This document shows, piece after piece, positions 10,935 through 22,471 of a stretch of DNA of 64,000 bases; within the stretch, counting starts at the first letter, position 1; each line of letters starts with the position of its first letter. Below the pieces are notes generated by a model that was given only the letters and a program-made list of their open reading frames with translations, was not told the origin of the DNA and ran no database searches. Origin of the DNA: Prochilodus magdalenae (taxonomy: Eukaryota; Chordata; Actinopteri; Characiformes; Prochilodontidae); contig JAMWET010000614.1 in NCBI GenBank assembly GCA_024036415.1, forward strand, positions 1-64,000, written 5' to 3'. Position numbers and translations under genes: made by a program.

Positions 10935-12204
10935 TGTTATATTTACTTAATCTAGTTATGGCAACCGGTCCCACAAAACTTGGCTACTTAAATCAGAAAA
11001 ACAATATGCAATTAATTGCAACAATATATCGTAAGTAAATGTAACAAAATTGTTTTAATTAAATGCAACATCATGGAGTCATGTTGAATTAATATAACAT
11101 TGTTGCCTTGAACTTACTGACAACAGGTTGAATTAAAATGACATTATTAAGTTCAATTTACTGAACGCAAATAAGCTATATTAATGTTTTAGGTTTATGT
11201 TGCCTGCATTTAATGACTGAACCCTGGTTTGCTCCATTTAAGGCTGTAGGTCAAATAAATACAACTTAAGTCACATTAATTGACCTGACTTTATTAAACA
11301 TTCAGGGTCAGAAACAGTGACGAATGTGTCAAACATGACATTTTGCCAAAAGATATGCAACGTATTACATTAATTGAGACCATCATGAATCAAAAACAAT
11401 ATGCATTTAAAAAAAAAAAAAAAAAAAAAACCACACAAAAAACCCCTGCTACTTAATATATAAACAAATGCAAATTAAGCACAAATTTACAAACTGAAAA
11501 TGTACATAGATTACAAACATACACCAAAAGTCCAAAATATACATAAATTAAATAAAACCCTTCTTTAAAACATTTAAGACAGTTTTGAATCTCTTCATTA
11601 TAATTCCACTAAAATTGAATCCATTTTAACTGTTATATTTCTAAACATGAATTATTTGAACCTTTATAAAACTGCAAAGTACCTCCAAGCTAGGTCTATG
11701 TCTCAATAACCAAGTGTTGCCTGCCTGAACAAATGAACACCAAGGCAATTACCTAAAGAACAGGTCTTGAAATCTGGACCTTGAATCCTGTTTTCCAGTT
11801 TCCAGTCTGGGATTTTGTGATCACTTGTAGGTGTGACAATAGGTGGCCAAACAGTTACATCAGCAGTTCAGTTAAATGCCAGTGGGAAAAAATTAACTGG
11901 AAACATGACTCAACGTCCAAATTAGAAGACCTGTGACCTAGATTACTTCCTAGATTACCTACCTTATTACAACAGTTATTAATCAATGCAACAAGTGTAA
12001 CGGGAAGAAAAAAAAAAAATCATCAACATTCACCTAGCATCAATGACATTTGAGCTTCAACAATATCAAAATTGGTTGTCTGTCCTATTTAAACTGTTTT
12101 TGGGTCCAGCAAGTACTCAGAAAAAAAAAAGTCGTTCAACTTAGTTATATGTGCTCACGATTGAAACACCAATTGTTAAAGAAAAAGAGTCTTTACATTG
12201 ATTT

Positions 12205-12400
12205 TTTTTGTCCAGCAGCAGTCCAAAATACAAAGACATTATCTCTGCCCAAGCAAGAGTCAACAGAAGTCTAACTCCATGTCCAGTCTTGACTGCTGCA
12301 GATTTACTGCATTTTCACTTTCGAGGACCGGCACCTTAGAGAGCTTGTTCCCATCCAACTCCCATCACTTTCTGAAGAAATTCAAACATGCATCACAGTT
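12205..12400 (-). repeat. Duplicated copy of the 3' end of the PB1/SAMD3-like gene
   Basis: The stretch repeats, with divergence, 12468-12640: blocks such as GTCCAAAATaCAAAGACA, CAAGAGTCAACAGAAGTC and GAGAGCTTGTTCCCATCCA are shared in the same order. The latter covers the last codons and 3' UTR of the gene. The copy is not in a usable frame and lacks the AATAAA signal, so it is a partial tandem duplication. Confidence 0.7.
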
Positions 12401-12501
12401 GAAAACTTGAAACATTGCAGTTATTACAAATCAAACAAAATTTGTTCCTTAAGTTGCTTATTGTTTTATCCAGCTTTAGTCCAAAATCCAAAGACACACA
12501 G

Positions 12502-12507
12502 TTTATT
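12502..12507 (-). terminator. Polyadenylation signal of the PB1/SAMD3-like gene
   Basis: The minus strand reads AATAAA about 50 bp after the stop codon at 12556. In the duplicated copy at 12.2-12.4 kb the corresponding position is changed. Confidence 0.5.
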
Positions 12508-12555
12508 TCTTTGCCCAAGTAGAGTCAACAGAAGTCGTATCTACTGTATGTGATT

Positions 12556-15500
12556 TTACTCATGCAGTTTGTTTTTGAGGACCTGCACTTTATTGGAGAG
12601 CTTGTTCCCATCCAGTTCCATCAACACTTTCTGAAGAAATTCAAATGTGTATCGCAGGTCCTTGGGATAGCTCAAGTTTAAACTGTAGATCAAGCCAAGC
12701 AAGACTGCACATCCACTTGCCACATCTCCCAGATCTTGCAGGACTGTGCATCCCTCAATAACTATGCCAACATCCTCAGGTGGATCTGTAGAGTCCGCTC
12801 CCTCATGTCGGACCACGTAGACGCCCAAAACCATTTTCTCCATTTCTCTCATGGAAACAAGATCAACATCCTGAATGACAGAAAGAAATAGTATTCATTA
12901 TGCATCCATGACACAAAGTAATAAATGCCCCTTATTTTGTCCAACAAACTGTATAAACCCAACCCAAAAAAAATTCAGTTTACAAAGGACCTACTCTACA
13001 AAGACTGTAAAAGTGACTTATAAAGGATAAGACAAAAGGTCATATGTACCACTAATGTATAAACTGCTGCCCTTTTTTGGTTGATGATTAATTCTATGAA
13101 TCATTTATCTCTTATTTTTGGAAAATGTAATGCTGTATTACTGGCCAAATCAGTTTAGCATGCAAATACCAGCACTTGCTCAGTTAAAAGTGAAAAAGTT
13201 GCTGAGGCTATAAATTAGCAAGAATTTCCAGGATAAGCCATTCAGGTAATTTTTTTTAAATAAAATGCAACAAGCATGTTTAAAAACGTTATATACATTT
13301 TCTGTATCAGTTGGGCTATAGCCGATGAATGTTACAACTTACCAAGCACTCCTTCATAAGGCTGTCAGGCTTTTCATTCAAGTAGACGCACAATGCTTTT
13401 AGGACGCATTCCCGTCGCACTTCAACACTGGGATTCTGTGGGAGATCAACAGTTTGAGTCTTTCTAAATGCACCAAAGGTTCCAGACTAAGGCTCCTTTT
13501 TGACATCTACAGGGTGAGTCAAGTCACAGGACACCCTTTTGTTTCAGAAACGAAGGGAAAATTACATCTGAATACCTGAATATTTATCTGAATAAAATAA
13601 CAGTGGAAACTGCCATCTTTGGTCAGAATGGATGGGAACACTGTTTCCCGTAGCATTGACAGATAATGCTGAGCATTTAGGTAAAAGGGACTTTTGACTC
13701 ACCCTGTATTAGACAACAAGTGAGCAGGAGAGCTATATATATGGTAATGAGACAGAATTAAGGAATAGAGTTAATGAAGTACAGTTGAAATGTTTACATA
13801 TACCTTAGCCACATTCATAAAAAATTGTTTTTTCACAACGTTGGAAGTATACCATTGTCCATTTGGAAGACCAATTTGGACACAAGCGTCCTGGCTAATG
13901 TCTTTACATTGCTTCAATGTCTCCACATAATTTTCCTTCCTCATAATGTCATCTATTTTGTGATGACATTATGACCCGTGTTTTAGTTGAGAGAGTATTC
14001 TTTAGGTTGCAAGTCACCCCTTAATGGCCATAATGAACATTGTTATGGATGATAATGGGGGAAGGAAAAAAAAAAAAGAAATAATTGTCTAGCATATTCT
14101 GACATTTCAGAATCTTAAAATATAGTAGTGATCCTAACTGACCCTAAGTGACTGAGAGCAAATGTGTACTAGGACTAAACATCAGGAACTGTAAAAACAG
14201 TTTTAATGAACTTGGCCAAGTTTGGTTTAACAATACTATATTTGATTACAGACATGGCAATACAATATATTTGAGCTTACTTGAAAGTGAAAGACCATAT
14301 AAGAAAGAAAAATCAGAGAAGTACGACAGTCATACATACACACACACACACAAAGAATAATTCAAACTTTAAACCTCCCAAGGGTCAGAGGCCAAAGTAC
14401 ACACACTCATACAACACATACCTTGTCTGTGGCAGCCATAATCAGGTTGATACTGCGTCCTACTGTTCCCCCCTTCTTTTTGAACACCCTCATTAGCTGG
14501 CTGGAGTAATGATCCAGTTTGGACATGAAGGTTGACAAGAGGGGGACTGTGGTGATGCGGGTGAATTCTGCATTTACCTGAAACATATTGAAGTTAACCA
14601 GATGTGAACGTCACATTAAATTAAAAATATATGATCATAGGCTGCTTTTGGCTAAATGTCTTTAGGTGTTGGGTCAATGTATGTGTAACCGTTTGGTGTG
14701 TACATATGCATGTGTACACTGTATTGCATTATAGGCAGAAAAATGTGTTTATTACCAGTGTTCCCCTGTAAATTTTTCAATTTCAATTTTGCTAATAGCC
14801 CATTCAACAGATTCACAAGATATAGACAATACAGTCCACACTTTTCAAATTTAAAGAGTTATTCCATGACACTTGCACAACTTCAAAATAAAACAAAAGA
14901 TTAACACATTACCTGACTCGAGGTAAACAGAGCTGGCCATCTATTTTTGAACTCTGCTATGAAGGGCATATCTTCAATAACTTCCTGTCTTCTGAAGGCA
15001 AAGGTTCTTTCCATTTTACTTTGGATTAGCTGTTGGTTGTTTTTCTTCTTCACCTCGAGCACAAGTGCTTGCCTTTCCTCCTCAAGGCTTTCTTTAGTTT
15101 CACCTACAGGGTAATCAGGATAGTAGTTGACCTCTGCTTTCCGTGGCTTCTTTACCTGGTTAGGACCTTGACTCGCGGCACCTCTCTTTTCTTTTACAGC
15201 ATTTATGCTCAATTCCGGACAGCCAATGTTCCTCAATCTAGTGCGGTAGTTTGCCATTTTGTACTTCAAACTTATTTTCCATCCATAGAAGCCAGTGACT
15301 GATCCTTGCTCCTTTAAACAAGGATACTTTGTTATCAGAGCCAGGGCCACATCATCAAACTCTGCACTCGAAGGATAAACCTTGTATTTGACAATTTCTG
15401 ATGCCAAACCATCTAGTATGTCTGACTTAAGTTTGGTACTTGGATTTAGAAGAGTACCACTGTTGTAGAAGGCTTGGTTGGCCTTGTCCAACTGAATCTG

Positions 15501-15908
15501 TACCTCATAACTGAACTCGGGTATTTGGAAGTTTGTGGGCCATGGCTGTGATCTAAGGGAAGGGCCTGAGGATGAGGATTCATGGGAAGAAAGCATGTCT
15601 GTGTCTGATGATGAGGACAAAAAAGAACTGTCAAAAGAACTGGCAGTTTGGTGAGCAGATGCATCTGACTCATTTGTTAAGTAAATAACTTTAACTGTGC
15701 ACTTGTCTTTAATTTCTGAAGTCACTGTCAAGTTCACAAACTCATTGTCAAATTCAGCATCTCTGTACTGCAGCCTGAAATTTCCAGACACGGCGAAGTG
15801 TCTTCTAATTTCTCCTATGAGGTCCTCTACTGAATCGGGAATCCCAGTGGGCAGAGTTAATTTTGCAGCGTTGTCTGCTCCAAGTATGACTCTCAGAGTT
15901 GCAGCCAT
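12556..15908 (-). CDS. PB1/SAMD3-like protein encoded by the CACTA-like element
   Basis: Four exons with GT-AG borders in consistent phase, 14913-15908, 14422-14577, 13343-13435 and 12556-12870, give 519 residues. The ATG at 15906-15908 lies 12 bp after an acceptor (TTTGCAG), so a 5' non-coding exon is expected. The N-terminus (MAATLRVILGADNAAKLTLP) looks like a PB1 fold: ubiquitin-like with a basic/acidic pattern. A serine-rich linker follows, then a conserved region with KYPCLKEQ and GWKISLKYKMANYRTRLR and a basic stretch (KEKRG...KKPRKAE). Teleost genomes hold many close relatives annotated as 'sterile alpha motif domain-containing protein 3-like'. Here it lies inside a transposon with a transposase, so it is probably the element's accessory (TnpA-like) protein. 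That role is inference. All four exons are open and undamaged. Confidence 0.72.
13508..13708. mobile_element. Small mariner-like MITE, copy 1
   Basis: TACAGGGTGAGTCAA at the left and TTGACTCACCCTGTA at the right form an inverted repeat with TA at both ends, the target used by Tc1/mariner elements. It lies in an intron of the PB1-like gene. A related copy in opposite orientation is at about 20780-20904. Confidence 0.7.
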
Positions 15909-15920
15909 TTTGTATTCATT

Positions 15921-17534
15921 CTGCAAAACAAAAATAAGGAACCATTTGTAATCAAGGGCAACAATAGTGACATTTTAAAGTGACAGTCCATAAAGATTTG
16001 TGAATCTGGATACCTATATGGTGGAAATATGCAGCTACACAAATGCTGCAGAAAAAACATTTAAGTTACCTGTACTGTGCTGGGCAGATGAAACTAACAA
16101 GTGCAGTGTTTGGATTAGCAAAATAAAGCAGCACAAACTGTCACTTATTCATGGTTAACAATATTCCTCACAAAGTTGAAAAGAACACATATCAAAATTG
16201 TCTGTCTTCAGAATTAACATATTAGGCTTGGCAGGGGTAGTCGCACCAGTACACTGACATGTTTTTTTCCCTCCCCACTCAGGAATACTTCTACTACTCC
16301 TCCTATTAAAAAAATCCTAAGGATTCTTAAGGACTGTTGCCATTATTTACGAAATGAGAAAAAGCATTATATTCCACAATTAATAAAATGTATATTTGTG
16401 TTACCATTCAGTACGTCAAAGATGAGTCACCAATAATCACGGCATTGTTAAAACTTCCATCAGCCTCTTGCTGTAAGAATAATGCAGATTAACATTTTAC
16501 ACCTACATTCGTTTTTTTTTTCTGTGCCATTTACCGATAGCTTTTTCATTCTTTTCCTTTCTTCACCCTGTCTTTCATCTCACTTTTCTTACCCTCTAGC
16601 CCTTGCTTTTAAACCCCTTTTCCTTTGTTTTTTCAATCTTTTTCCATCCTCTGCCCTAGGGCTGCACGATATTGGAAAAAAAAAAGACATTGCGATGTTT
16701 TATTTTCCTGCAATATATATTGCGATATCAAAAATATAGGGATTTTCATTATTTTTCTAGCTCTGTATGAAAAACAGAGAATTAATAAATAGTAATACAA
16801 ATGAATGAATATAGTAATGTCAAAATAGTTAGAAAATACATAATAGTAAGAAAAAAACAAAAACTGTAATATGAAAAATAAAGATAATATAAATAAAATA
16901 AAAATAATAAACAGGTGCTAGTCATATAAAAATGAATAAAATATTTTTTAAAAAATTCAAACTAAAAAAAATTTACAACTATTTGTACACACACTTGGAG
17001 TGTATTTTAGAATCTTGTGCTGTGACTACTTTTTATGAACCAAAGAACCTATAAATCTGAGTCAGTTTGTTGGATCAGACAGACTCCTCTCATAGATTAG
17101 TGCTGGAAAATGAAAGCAATGTTATATTTGATTTAATTAACTTTATTTGACTATTGCGTGTCCTGCGATGTGACTATTGCGCATACACACATTGCAATGA
17201 CGATGCAGAAACAATATATTGTGCAGCCCTACTCTGCCCATTTCTTTTTGTACCACAGCCTCTTTTTACATCTCTCTCCACGATTTTCTTTCTGCATCCT
17301 GCTTTTTTTTCTCACCTCTCCCCCATCTCTCATCTTTCACTTTCCCTGTTTTTTTCTCCCTGGCTCTTTTAGCCCCTTGCTTTTTATTAATATAATTGTT
17401 CTTTATCCTCTGGACATTTTCACCTTAGCTTCTTTTTACTCTTTTAGGCTATCATTGGCATTACCACACTTTTAGCTACATACCAGTAACTAAGTATCAA
17501 TAATTGAAAGCAGAAAATTCAAGTTATACATTTT
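15921..17534. other. Stretch between the two transposon genes
   Basis: This is AT-rich DNA between the stop of the transposase-like ORF and the acceptor of the PB1-like gene. It contains the hAT-type element (16657-17231), pyrimidine-rich tracts on both sides of it and no further ORF of note. If both genes share a 5' exon, this is intron for the PB1-like transcript. Confidence 0.55.
16657..17231. mobile_element. Non-autonomous hAT-type transposon nested in the CACTA element
   Basis: The ends are TAGGGCTGCACGATAT and its near-complement ATATTGTGCAGCCCTA. Both sides carry the same 8-bp direct repeat CTCTGCCC (16649-16656 and 17232-17239), the exact size of a hAT target duplication. The inside is AT-rich with GCGATAT-type repeats and no transposase. 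Confidence 0.88.
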
Positions 17535-20231
17535 TTAAGTTATAAATTGTAAAAACTTACCAGTCACATGAACAAATCTTTTTAAAGTCACCATTCTTAA
17601 AGATCCAACTTTGTAGTCAGCCAAAGGATACTGGTCAGCAAGTTCCTTCAAATCAACTGCTGCAAGCTCTGTTGTAGGATGCAACTCAAAAGCTCGATAG
17701 TGCTCTCTATACCATGAGTTCAGTTTTTTAACGATGAGACTCAAATCATCTTTTACAATGCATAGCTGAATTATTTCTGAGAATTCTGGTAGACTCCCAC
17801 ATGATCCATGAACTACTATCATACCTTTTTTGTAGTTTATGCCATTAACTGTGACACTTTGGGCAAGGTTGACAGCAGTGATTTTAGGGTATTTCTGGGT
17901 AATTGTGTTCACAACATCCTCATTAAGGATATCAATGGGGACTTTCGAGACTTGATCAACTTCCAAGGCAGACTTTTCATCGTCAAGACAAAGCATATTA
18001 TAAGCAACCATAAACTGATGCTTTGTTGCTAATGACAAAGTTACATTCCTGAAATTATTTATGTGCCTAACAGCCTGCTTAAAAAAGCTATGTTTGGCCT
18101 CGAATCGCATAGTCCATAATGACACAAGGGGGCCAAAACATTTAATCATTTCTGGATAGTGTTCCAGAAAATGATGCTTAGGCAATAACTTTTGTTCTGG
18201 AAAGAGTTCCTGATAACGTTGCCGATGCTCTGAAATTTTGCACTCCAAATATGCAATTGTTTCTAGACTATGAACAGGGGCAACAACCAATTCGGCAATA
18301 TCCTTTAAATCCAAAATCACCTGCCAAGCAGGTTCATCATTGGGAACAATTTTTCCAATGATTAAAGGAAGTAATCTAAGAAGACACCAGTTTTCGTGGG
18401 CATTGCCACCTATTGTGTGTTTCCTTTGTAAAGTTTTAGGCAACAAATGAGGGCGGTTAGTTCTGTCCGCCCCTTTGTATGGAAAAGAATAGATAAGATT
18501 ATTAAGTTGCTCAAGAGTGAACAACTTCTTAGACAGTAGCACGTCAATGCACCGTGCAAGTTCTACAGGAACTATGCCCTCAAAAAGATCATGTACAATA
18601 TCTGGGGGGTAACCACTTGTCACATTAAAGTGAGATAAACTGTCAGTTAACACACAAGCTTTTTTAACACCAAAGCAGCTTACCCCTTTTTCCTGAGCTG
18701 TTTTGACGTGTAGCTGATGAACTTCCTTGGTTCTGCACTCAAATACTCCTGATTTCACTTCTTGCCCCTGAATGTCACAAAGCTGAGCTGTACAAAATCG
18801 ACAGAAATACTTCCCTGAGAAACTCTCTACAAATCCAGCTAGCCCATGAGCCCCCAGATTGTCAGCGACAACACACTGTACTGTACCCTTTAGAAAGGAC
18901 CCAAGCTGTGGAATAAACAGTCCTTGCTGCTCCAAAGTCACTATTTCACGCAAGAGCGGCTCAAATAATTTCTTATAGCCGTAGGCTTTAACGTGATCAC
19001 TTTTGCACAACAGTGCTAAGTATATTGAGGACAGGGCTGAGCTGCTACCAGGAGGCAAGTTACCTAAAATCCAGTAGACTGCACAAATTTTGTGTTTCTT
19101 GCGTGACGTTCCCAATGGATTGCAAACCTCAAATTCGTCAATGTACAAACACAGGGAAATCCTTAAATCATGGCCTGAAAAAAAAGGATTGTTTTTGTGA
19201 TACTCGCCGTCCTGGAAAGATGCATACTGGTGTAGATTTGCAGAATGGGTTGCATGATCAACAAGCTTATCAACTATATCTTTACGTCCAAGTAGCTGCT
19301 GTAAAGACTTCAGTAAGGGAACATACTGAAAGGTTTTATTTGTCCTTGCCTCTAGTACGTACTCAATAGGTTCCACAACCTTAAAATTTTCCTTGTAGTA
19401 TTGCTTACGTTTGAAGGCTGAAGCTAGTGGACCACCCTTACCTATAGCTTTTATCAACGGATTATTAGTAGAAATGGCAAGGCTGAGTTCATTAATTACT
19501 GGCTGATTAACCTGAAGGTTATGCTTTTTGAAAACATCTAAAGTTGCACTGTGCGATACAGGCACTACAGTAGAGGTAAAAATGAAATGTAGCTCCTCCA
19601 GTAACTCATCAATTGCAGAGCTTGATACATGTGAAAAAAATTCTAATTTCAAAAGGACAGATGCTAATTTTTTAATTATTGTGTCTTGTAAGTTCTCATT
19701 TTCTGCATTAGCTTCAATCAAATTGTGACAAACTAAGTCAGAAGTAATTTCTACAAGATCAGCTGAATGTTCTTCAGATAGCTGATGCTCACCATTTACA
19801 TCACTACAATTCACCAATCCAACTTTAAAGTCTTTTACTGTGCAATTTGCATGCTTCCTATTCTTATGTGATTTGAAAGTAGCATAAATATTACTTTGAA
19901 AAGAACAATTTTGATACATACAAGTTATTGTTTCATAACGCCTCAGATGATTGTTGATATGAGCAAAGTATTCTCTGCTAGATGATATTTCACTTCCAGG
20001 GCATAACAGGCACGTAAATATTGCTAGTTCTGCACTTCGATGTGAAGCATCAACATGAAATCGACTCAAATGAGTTTTAAGAGCAGTCCATGTTTTGAAT
20101 GAGCATGGGCATTCATAGTATGTGCATGGATATGTGTGTCTCTGACCATAATGGCCATGCTTCAGTTTATAGTGTTTTAGTAATTGGTACCTTGTGGATA
20201 CACTTTCAGAACACTGTTTGCACCTCCACAT
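17535..20231 (-). CDS. CACTA-like transposase with N-terminal C2H2 zinc fingers, 898 codons
   Basis: This long intact frame opens with several C2H2 fingers, e.g. CKQC-x12-H-x4-H at residues 4-25 and later ones ending HLSRFH and HKNRKH. The core has motifs seen in large families of fish, cnidarian and arthropod transposase-like proteins: ADNLGAHGLAGF, FCRFC, GYPPDIVHDLFEGIVPVELA, FPYKGADRTNRP and LWTMRFEAKHSFFKQ. The acidic residues in VADNLG, DIVHDLFEG and RFEAKH are candidates for the DDE catalytic triad (inference). The start ATG at 20229-20231 follows an acceptor (TTTTCAG, first exon base 20239), so a 5' non-coding exon exists. A donor G|GTAAGT at 17561/17560 near the 3' end would, if joined to the acceptor at 15921-15923, end the protein one residue later. 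No stop or frameshift was seen, so the copy may be young. Confidence 0.8.
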   Translation of the reverse strand: MWRCKQCSESVSTRYQLLKHYKLKHGHYGQRHTYPCTYYECPCSFKTWTALKTHLSRFHVDASHRSAELAIFTCLLCPGSEISSSREYFAHINNHLRRYETITCMYQNCSFQSNIYATFKSHKNRKHANCTVKDFKVGLVNCSDVNGEHQLSEEHSADLVEITSDLVCHNLIEANAENENLQDTIIKKLASVLLKLEFFSHVSSSAIDELLEELHFIFTSTVVPVSHSATLDVFKKHNLQVNQPVINELSLAISTNNPLIKAIGKGGPLASAFKRKQYYKENFKVVEPIEYVLEARTNKTFQYVPLLKSLQQLLGRKDIVDKLVDHATHSANLHQYASFQDGEYHKNNPFFSGHDLRISLCLYIDEFEVCNPLGTSRKKHKICAVYWILGNLPPGSSSALSSIYLALLCKSDHVKAYGYKKLFEPLLREIVTLEQQGLFIPQLGSFLKGTVQCVVADNLGAHGLAGFVESFSGKYFCRFCTAQLCDIQGQEVKSGVFECRTKEVHQLHVKTAQEKGVSCFGVKKACVLTDSLSHFNVTSGYPPDIVHDLFEGIVPVELARCIDVLLSKKLFTLEQLNNLIYSFPYKGADRTNRPHLLPKTLQRKHTIGGNAHENWCLLRLLPLIIGKIVPNDEPAWQVILDLKDIAELVVAPVHSLETIAYLECKISEHRQRYQELFPEQKLLPKHHFLEHYPEMIKCFGPLVSLWTMRFEAKHSFFKQAVRHINNFRNVTLSLATKHQFMVAYNMLCLDDEKSALEVDQVSKVPIDILNEDVVNTITQKYPKITAVNLAQSVTVNGINYKKGMIVVHGSCGSLPEFSEIIQLCIVKDDLSLIVKKLNSWYREHYRAFELHPTTELAAVDLKELADQYPLADYKVGSLRMVTLKRFVHVTGKFLQFIT

Positions 20232-20779
20232 TCAAGAGCCTGAAAAAAGAGGAGAGAGTCAATGATTGGCAATCACTTAAACTATCAAAAGGTATCATTT
20301 ATAAATAACAGGTATTGTTACACATTTGTGCCTGTCTGAGTCAATTGTTCCAGAGTCCCTCACGAATCTATAGCATTTACAAATAATTGATTTAAGTAAA
20401 GAATACTTACAACTACATTTGAGCTACTGGCTCTGCATCAGTCAGGTAAGACACTTGCTGACAAACCTGAAATCCAGACAATTTATAGTTACTGATCACA
20501 AAAATATTTCATGGGAACACAAGCATATAAAACATTTACATGGTTATTTAAATTGCTATTGTAAAACAATTTTAGATTTTTATTATGTCTTCAAGAATTG
20601 TATTTATTTTATACAAACTATTTAAGGAGTTAAACTTTATAAAATAAGACTTTTTAAATGCTGTCTCATGCACAAAGAACATTTTAGTCCATTTTTTTCC
20701 ACCTAAAATGGTACGCCAGTTACATTTTTGCACTCTGTTCCACCATAAATGGCACAGAAGTCTCGTTCAGGCACCAATG

Positions 20780-20904
20780 CTACAGGAAACAGTGTTCCCA
20801 TCCACCCTGACATTTTATTCAGATAAATATTCAGGTATTCAGATGTCATTTTCCCTTCGTTTCAGAAATAAAAGGGTGTCCTGAGACTTTTGACACACCC
20901 TGTA
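20780..20904. mobile_element. Small mariner-like MITE, copy 2 (partial, inverted)
   Basis: Read on the minus strand it starts TACAGGGTGTGTCAAAAG and follows copy 1 (13508-13708) for about 120 bp, including GAAACGAAGGGAAAAT and GAATACCTGAATATTTATC. The far end diverges, so the boundary at 20780 is approximate. Confidence 0.6.
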
Positions 20905-20929
20905 TATTCAAGTGCTTCTTTCCACCTTA

Positions 20930-21560
20930 TGCCAGTTCACACTACATGACTGAGTGGTCAGGTGGTTGTTGGTTCACACTACAGGACTGGTTTTGCTGTA
21001 ATCATGAGTCTTTCTGTTGTTGTGCCGTTCACACTACAAGACTGATCGGAGACAGAGGTTCACCAATTACACCATTTACTAGTCGCGACTCATCTGGCTG
21101 CTCTCCAAAACACGTTGTCACGAGAACCCGTTAGAAACTTACGCGAGAAACAGCGATGCCATTCACAAGATACGTTATTTCCTAAATGAACGTCAAGAAA
21201 CAAGCGTTACGAGTTGCTACTGCGCTGAAACGAAGCGAAAAAAGGATGAAGAAAAGGGAAAGAGTGTGGATGAATGCGCAAGTCCAGCAGGGACTGTCCG
21301 TTTTGCAGAGGGAGCTGGAGGTGTTTTTATCAATGAAAACGGAGCTGCCTCTGTGTGCTGTGTGAAAGCACATACATTGCGGAGGAAGCCAAAGGGAGTG
21401 TTGTTTCTTTCTTTTGTCGACGATAAAAAAAAAAAAAAGACAGTCGGCGACTGAAAAAGCAGGCTAAAATCGTGTACTGTGTACAGGCATTAAGGGTGTA
21501 CTCACACTAGGCCTGGTTGCCTTGTACCGTGCCCGAGCGCGATTGCCGCTCCCTGCTCCC
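20930..21560. repeat. Probable repeat-derived region with TTCACACTACA motifs
   Basis: The phrase TTCACACTACA (with ATGACT, GGACT or AGACT after it) recurs three times within 110 bp, and the stretch ends with GTGTACTCACACTAGGC-type sequence common in fish non-autonomous DNA elements. I could not define its ends or family. Confidence 0.35.
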
Positions 21561-22141
21561 CCCCCCTCCTCTTTTTTTTTTGAAAAAGCGCGCGCTCGCA
21601 CAACACATTTTAGCTCCATATTGTCTCAGTGTGAGCTGATCTCACGAGCAGATTCCTCAAAATCGCCCTTAAAACCTTGTATAAACACTCACCGCTGAGC
21701 TCAGTAACCAGTAGTGAAAAAGTCCACATTAGCTGTACCAGCTCAGTGCCTGAAAAAGTTAGCAGATAGTGGTTTGTCCACGGCTAAATCCCAAACGCGG
21801 CTGTTACTCGTACCTTCTGCGGCGGAGGCCCAGGCTCACATTTACCGCACAATTTCTGTCTAAAAAGGTACATAGTTAGAGTCAGAAATAGTTCTAAACG
21901 TAATTGAAATGGACAAACCTAAAGACATTACAAACAAACCCAAGTTTGTTGTTGGCAAAGATATGATTTGGCACGTGAAAAATACATACTGACTGCTTAA
22001 GCAATTCGTTTTTGTCTGAAGCCCTGAACGCCGTCAAAATATAACAGCAGAAAAAAACTCAATTAACATTTATCTGTTGTCTCAAATGTACCGTTTAAAA
22101 AAAAAAAAAAAAAGCACTATTAAGTAAAACTTTGTACTTAC

Positions 22142-22280
22142 CGAATGAATGACGGATGGCTGACGTTGAAAACCGACACACTCCTGTGGGTCCAGCGCGC
22201 GCTTGGGAGTGAAAATGGCGCCTCTGCTCGTTAGCCTCATGAATACCGCGCATGTGCGAAACTGCGAGTACGGAAAACGC
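22142..22280 (-). promoter_or_regulatory. Probable promoter and 5' non-coding exon of the CACTA-like element
   Basis: This is the only GC- and CpG-rich patch near the 5' end of the element's genes (GCGCGCGCTTGGG, ATACCGCGCATGTGCG). On the minus strand it ends with a strong donor, CATTCG|GTAAGT, at 22142/22141. Both transposon genes begin just after an acceptor with no coding exon before it, so this exon could serve both by alternative splicing. The transcription start is not defined. Confidence 0.45.
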
Positions 22281-22471
22281 GATGGGACAGTTCAAAGGCT
22301 AGTGCGTTTAAAGTGAGTTAGTTACATTGGTTTGAATCTACAGTATTTTGTTGCATTGAAATCTCATACTATTATTTTAATGCAATGAAACGTGATTATT
22401 TTCACAGTAAAAAATTAAATAGTAAGAGTAATTTCAGCATAATCATTCATGTAATGAGAACAATATCAGTG

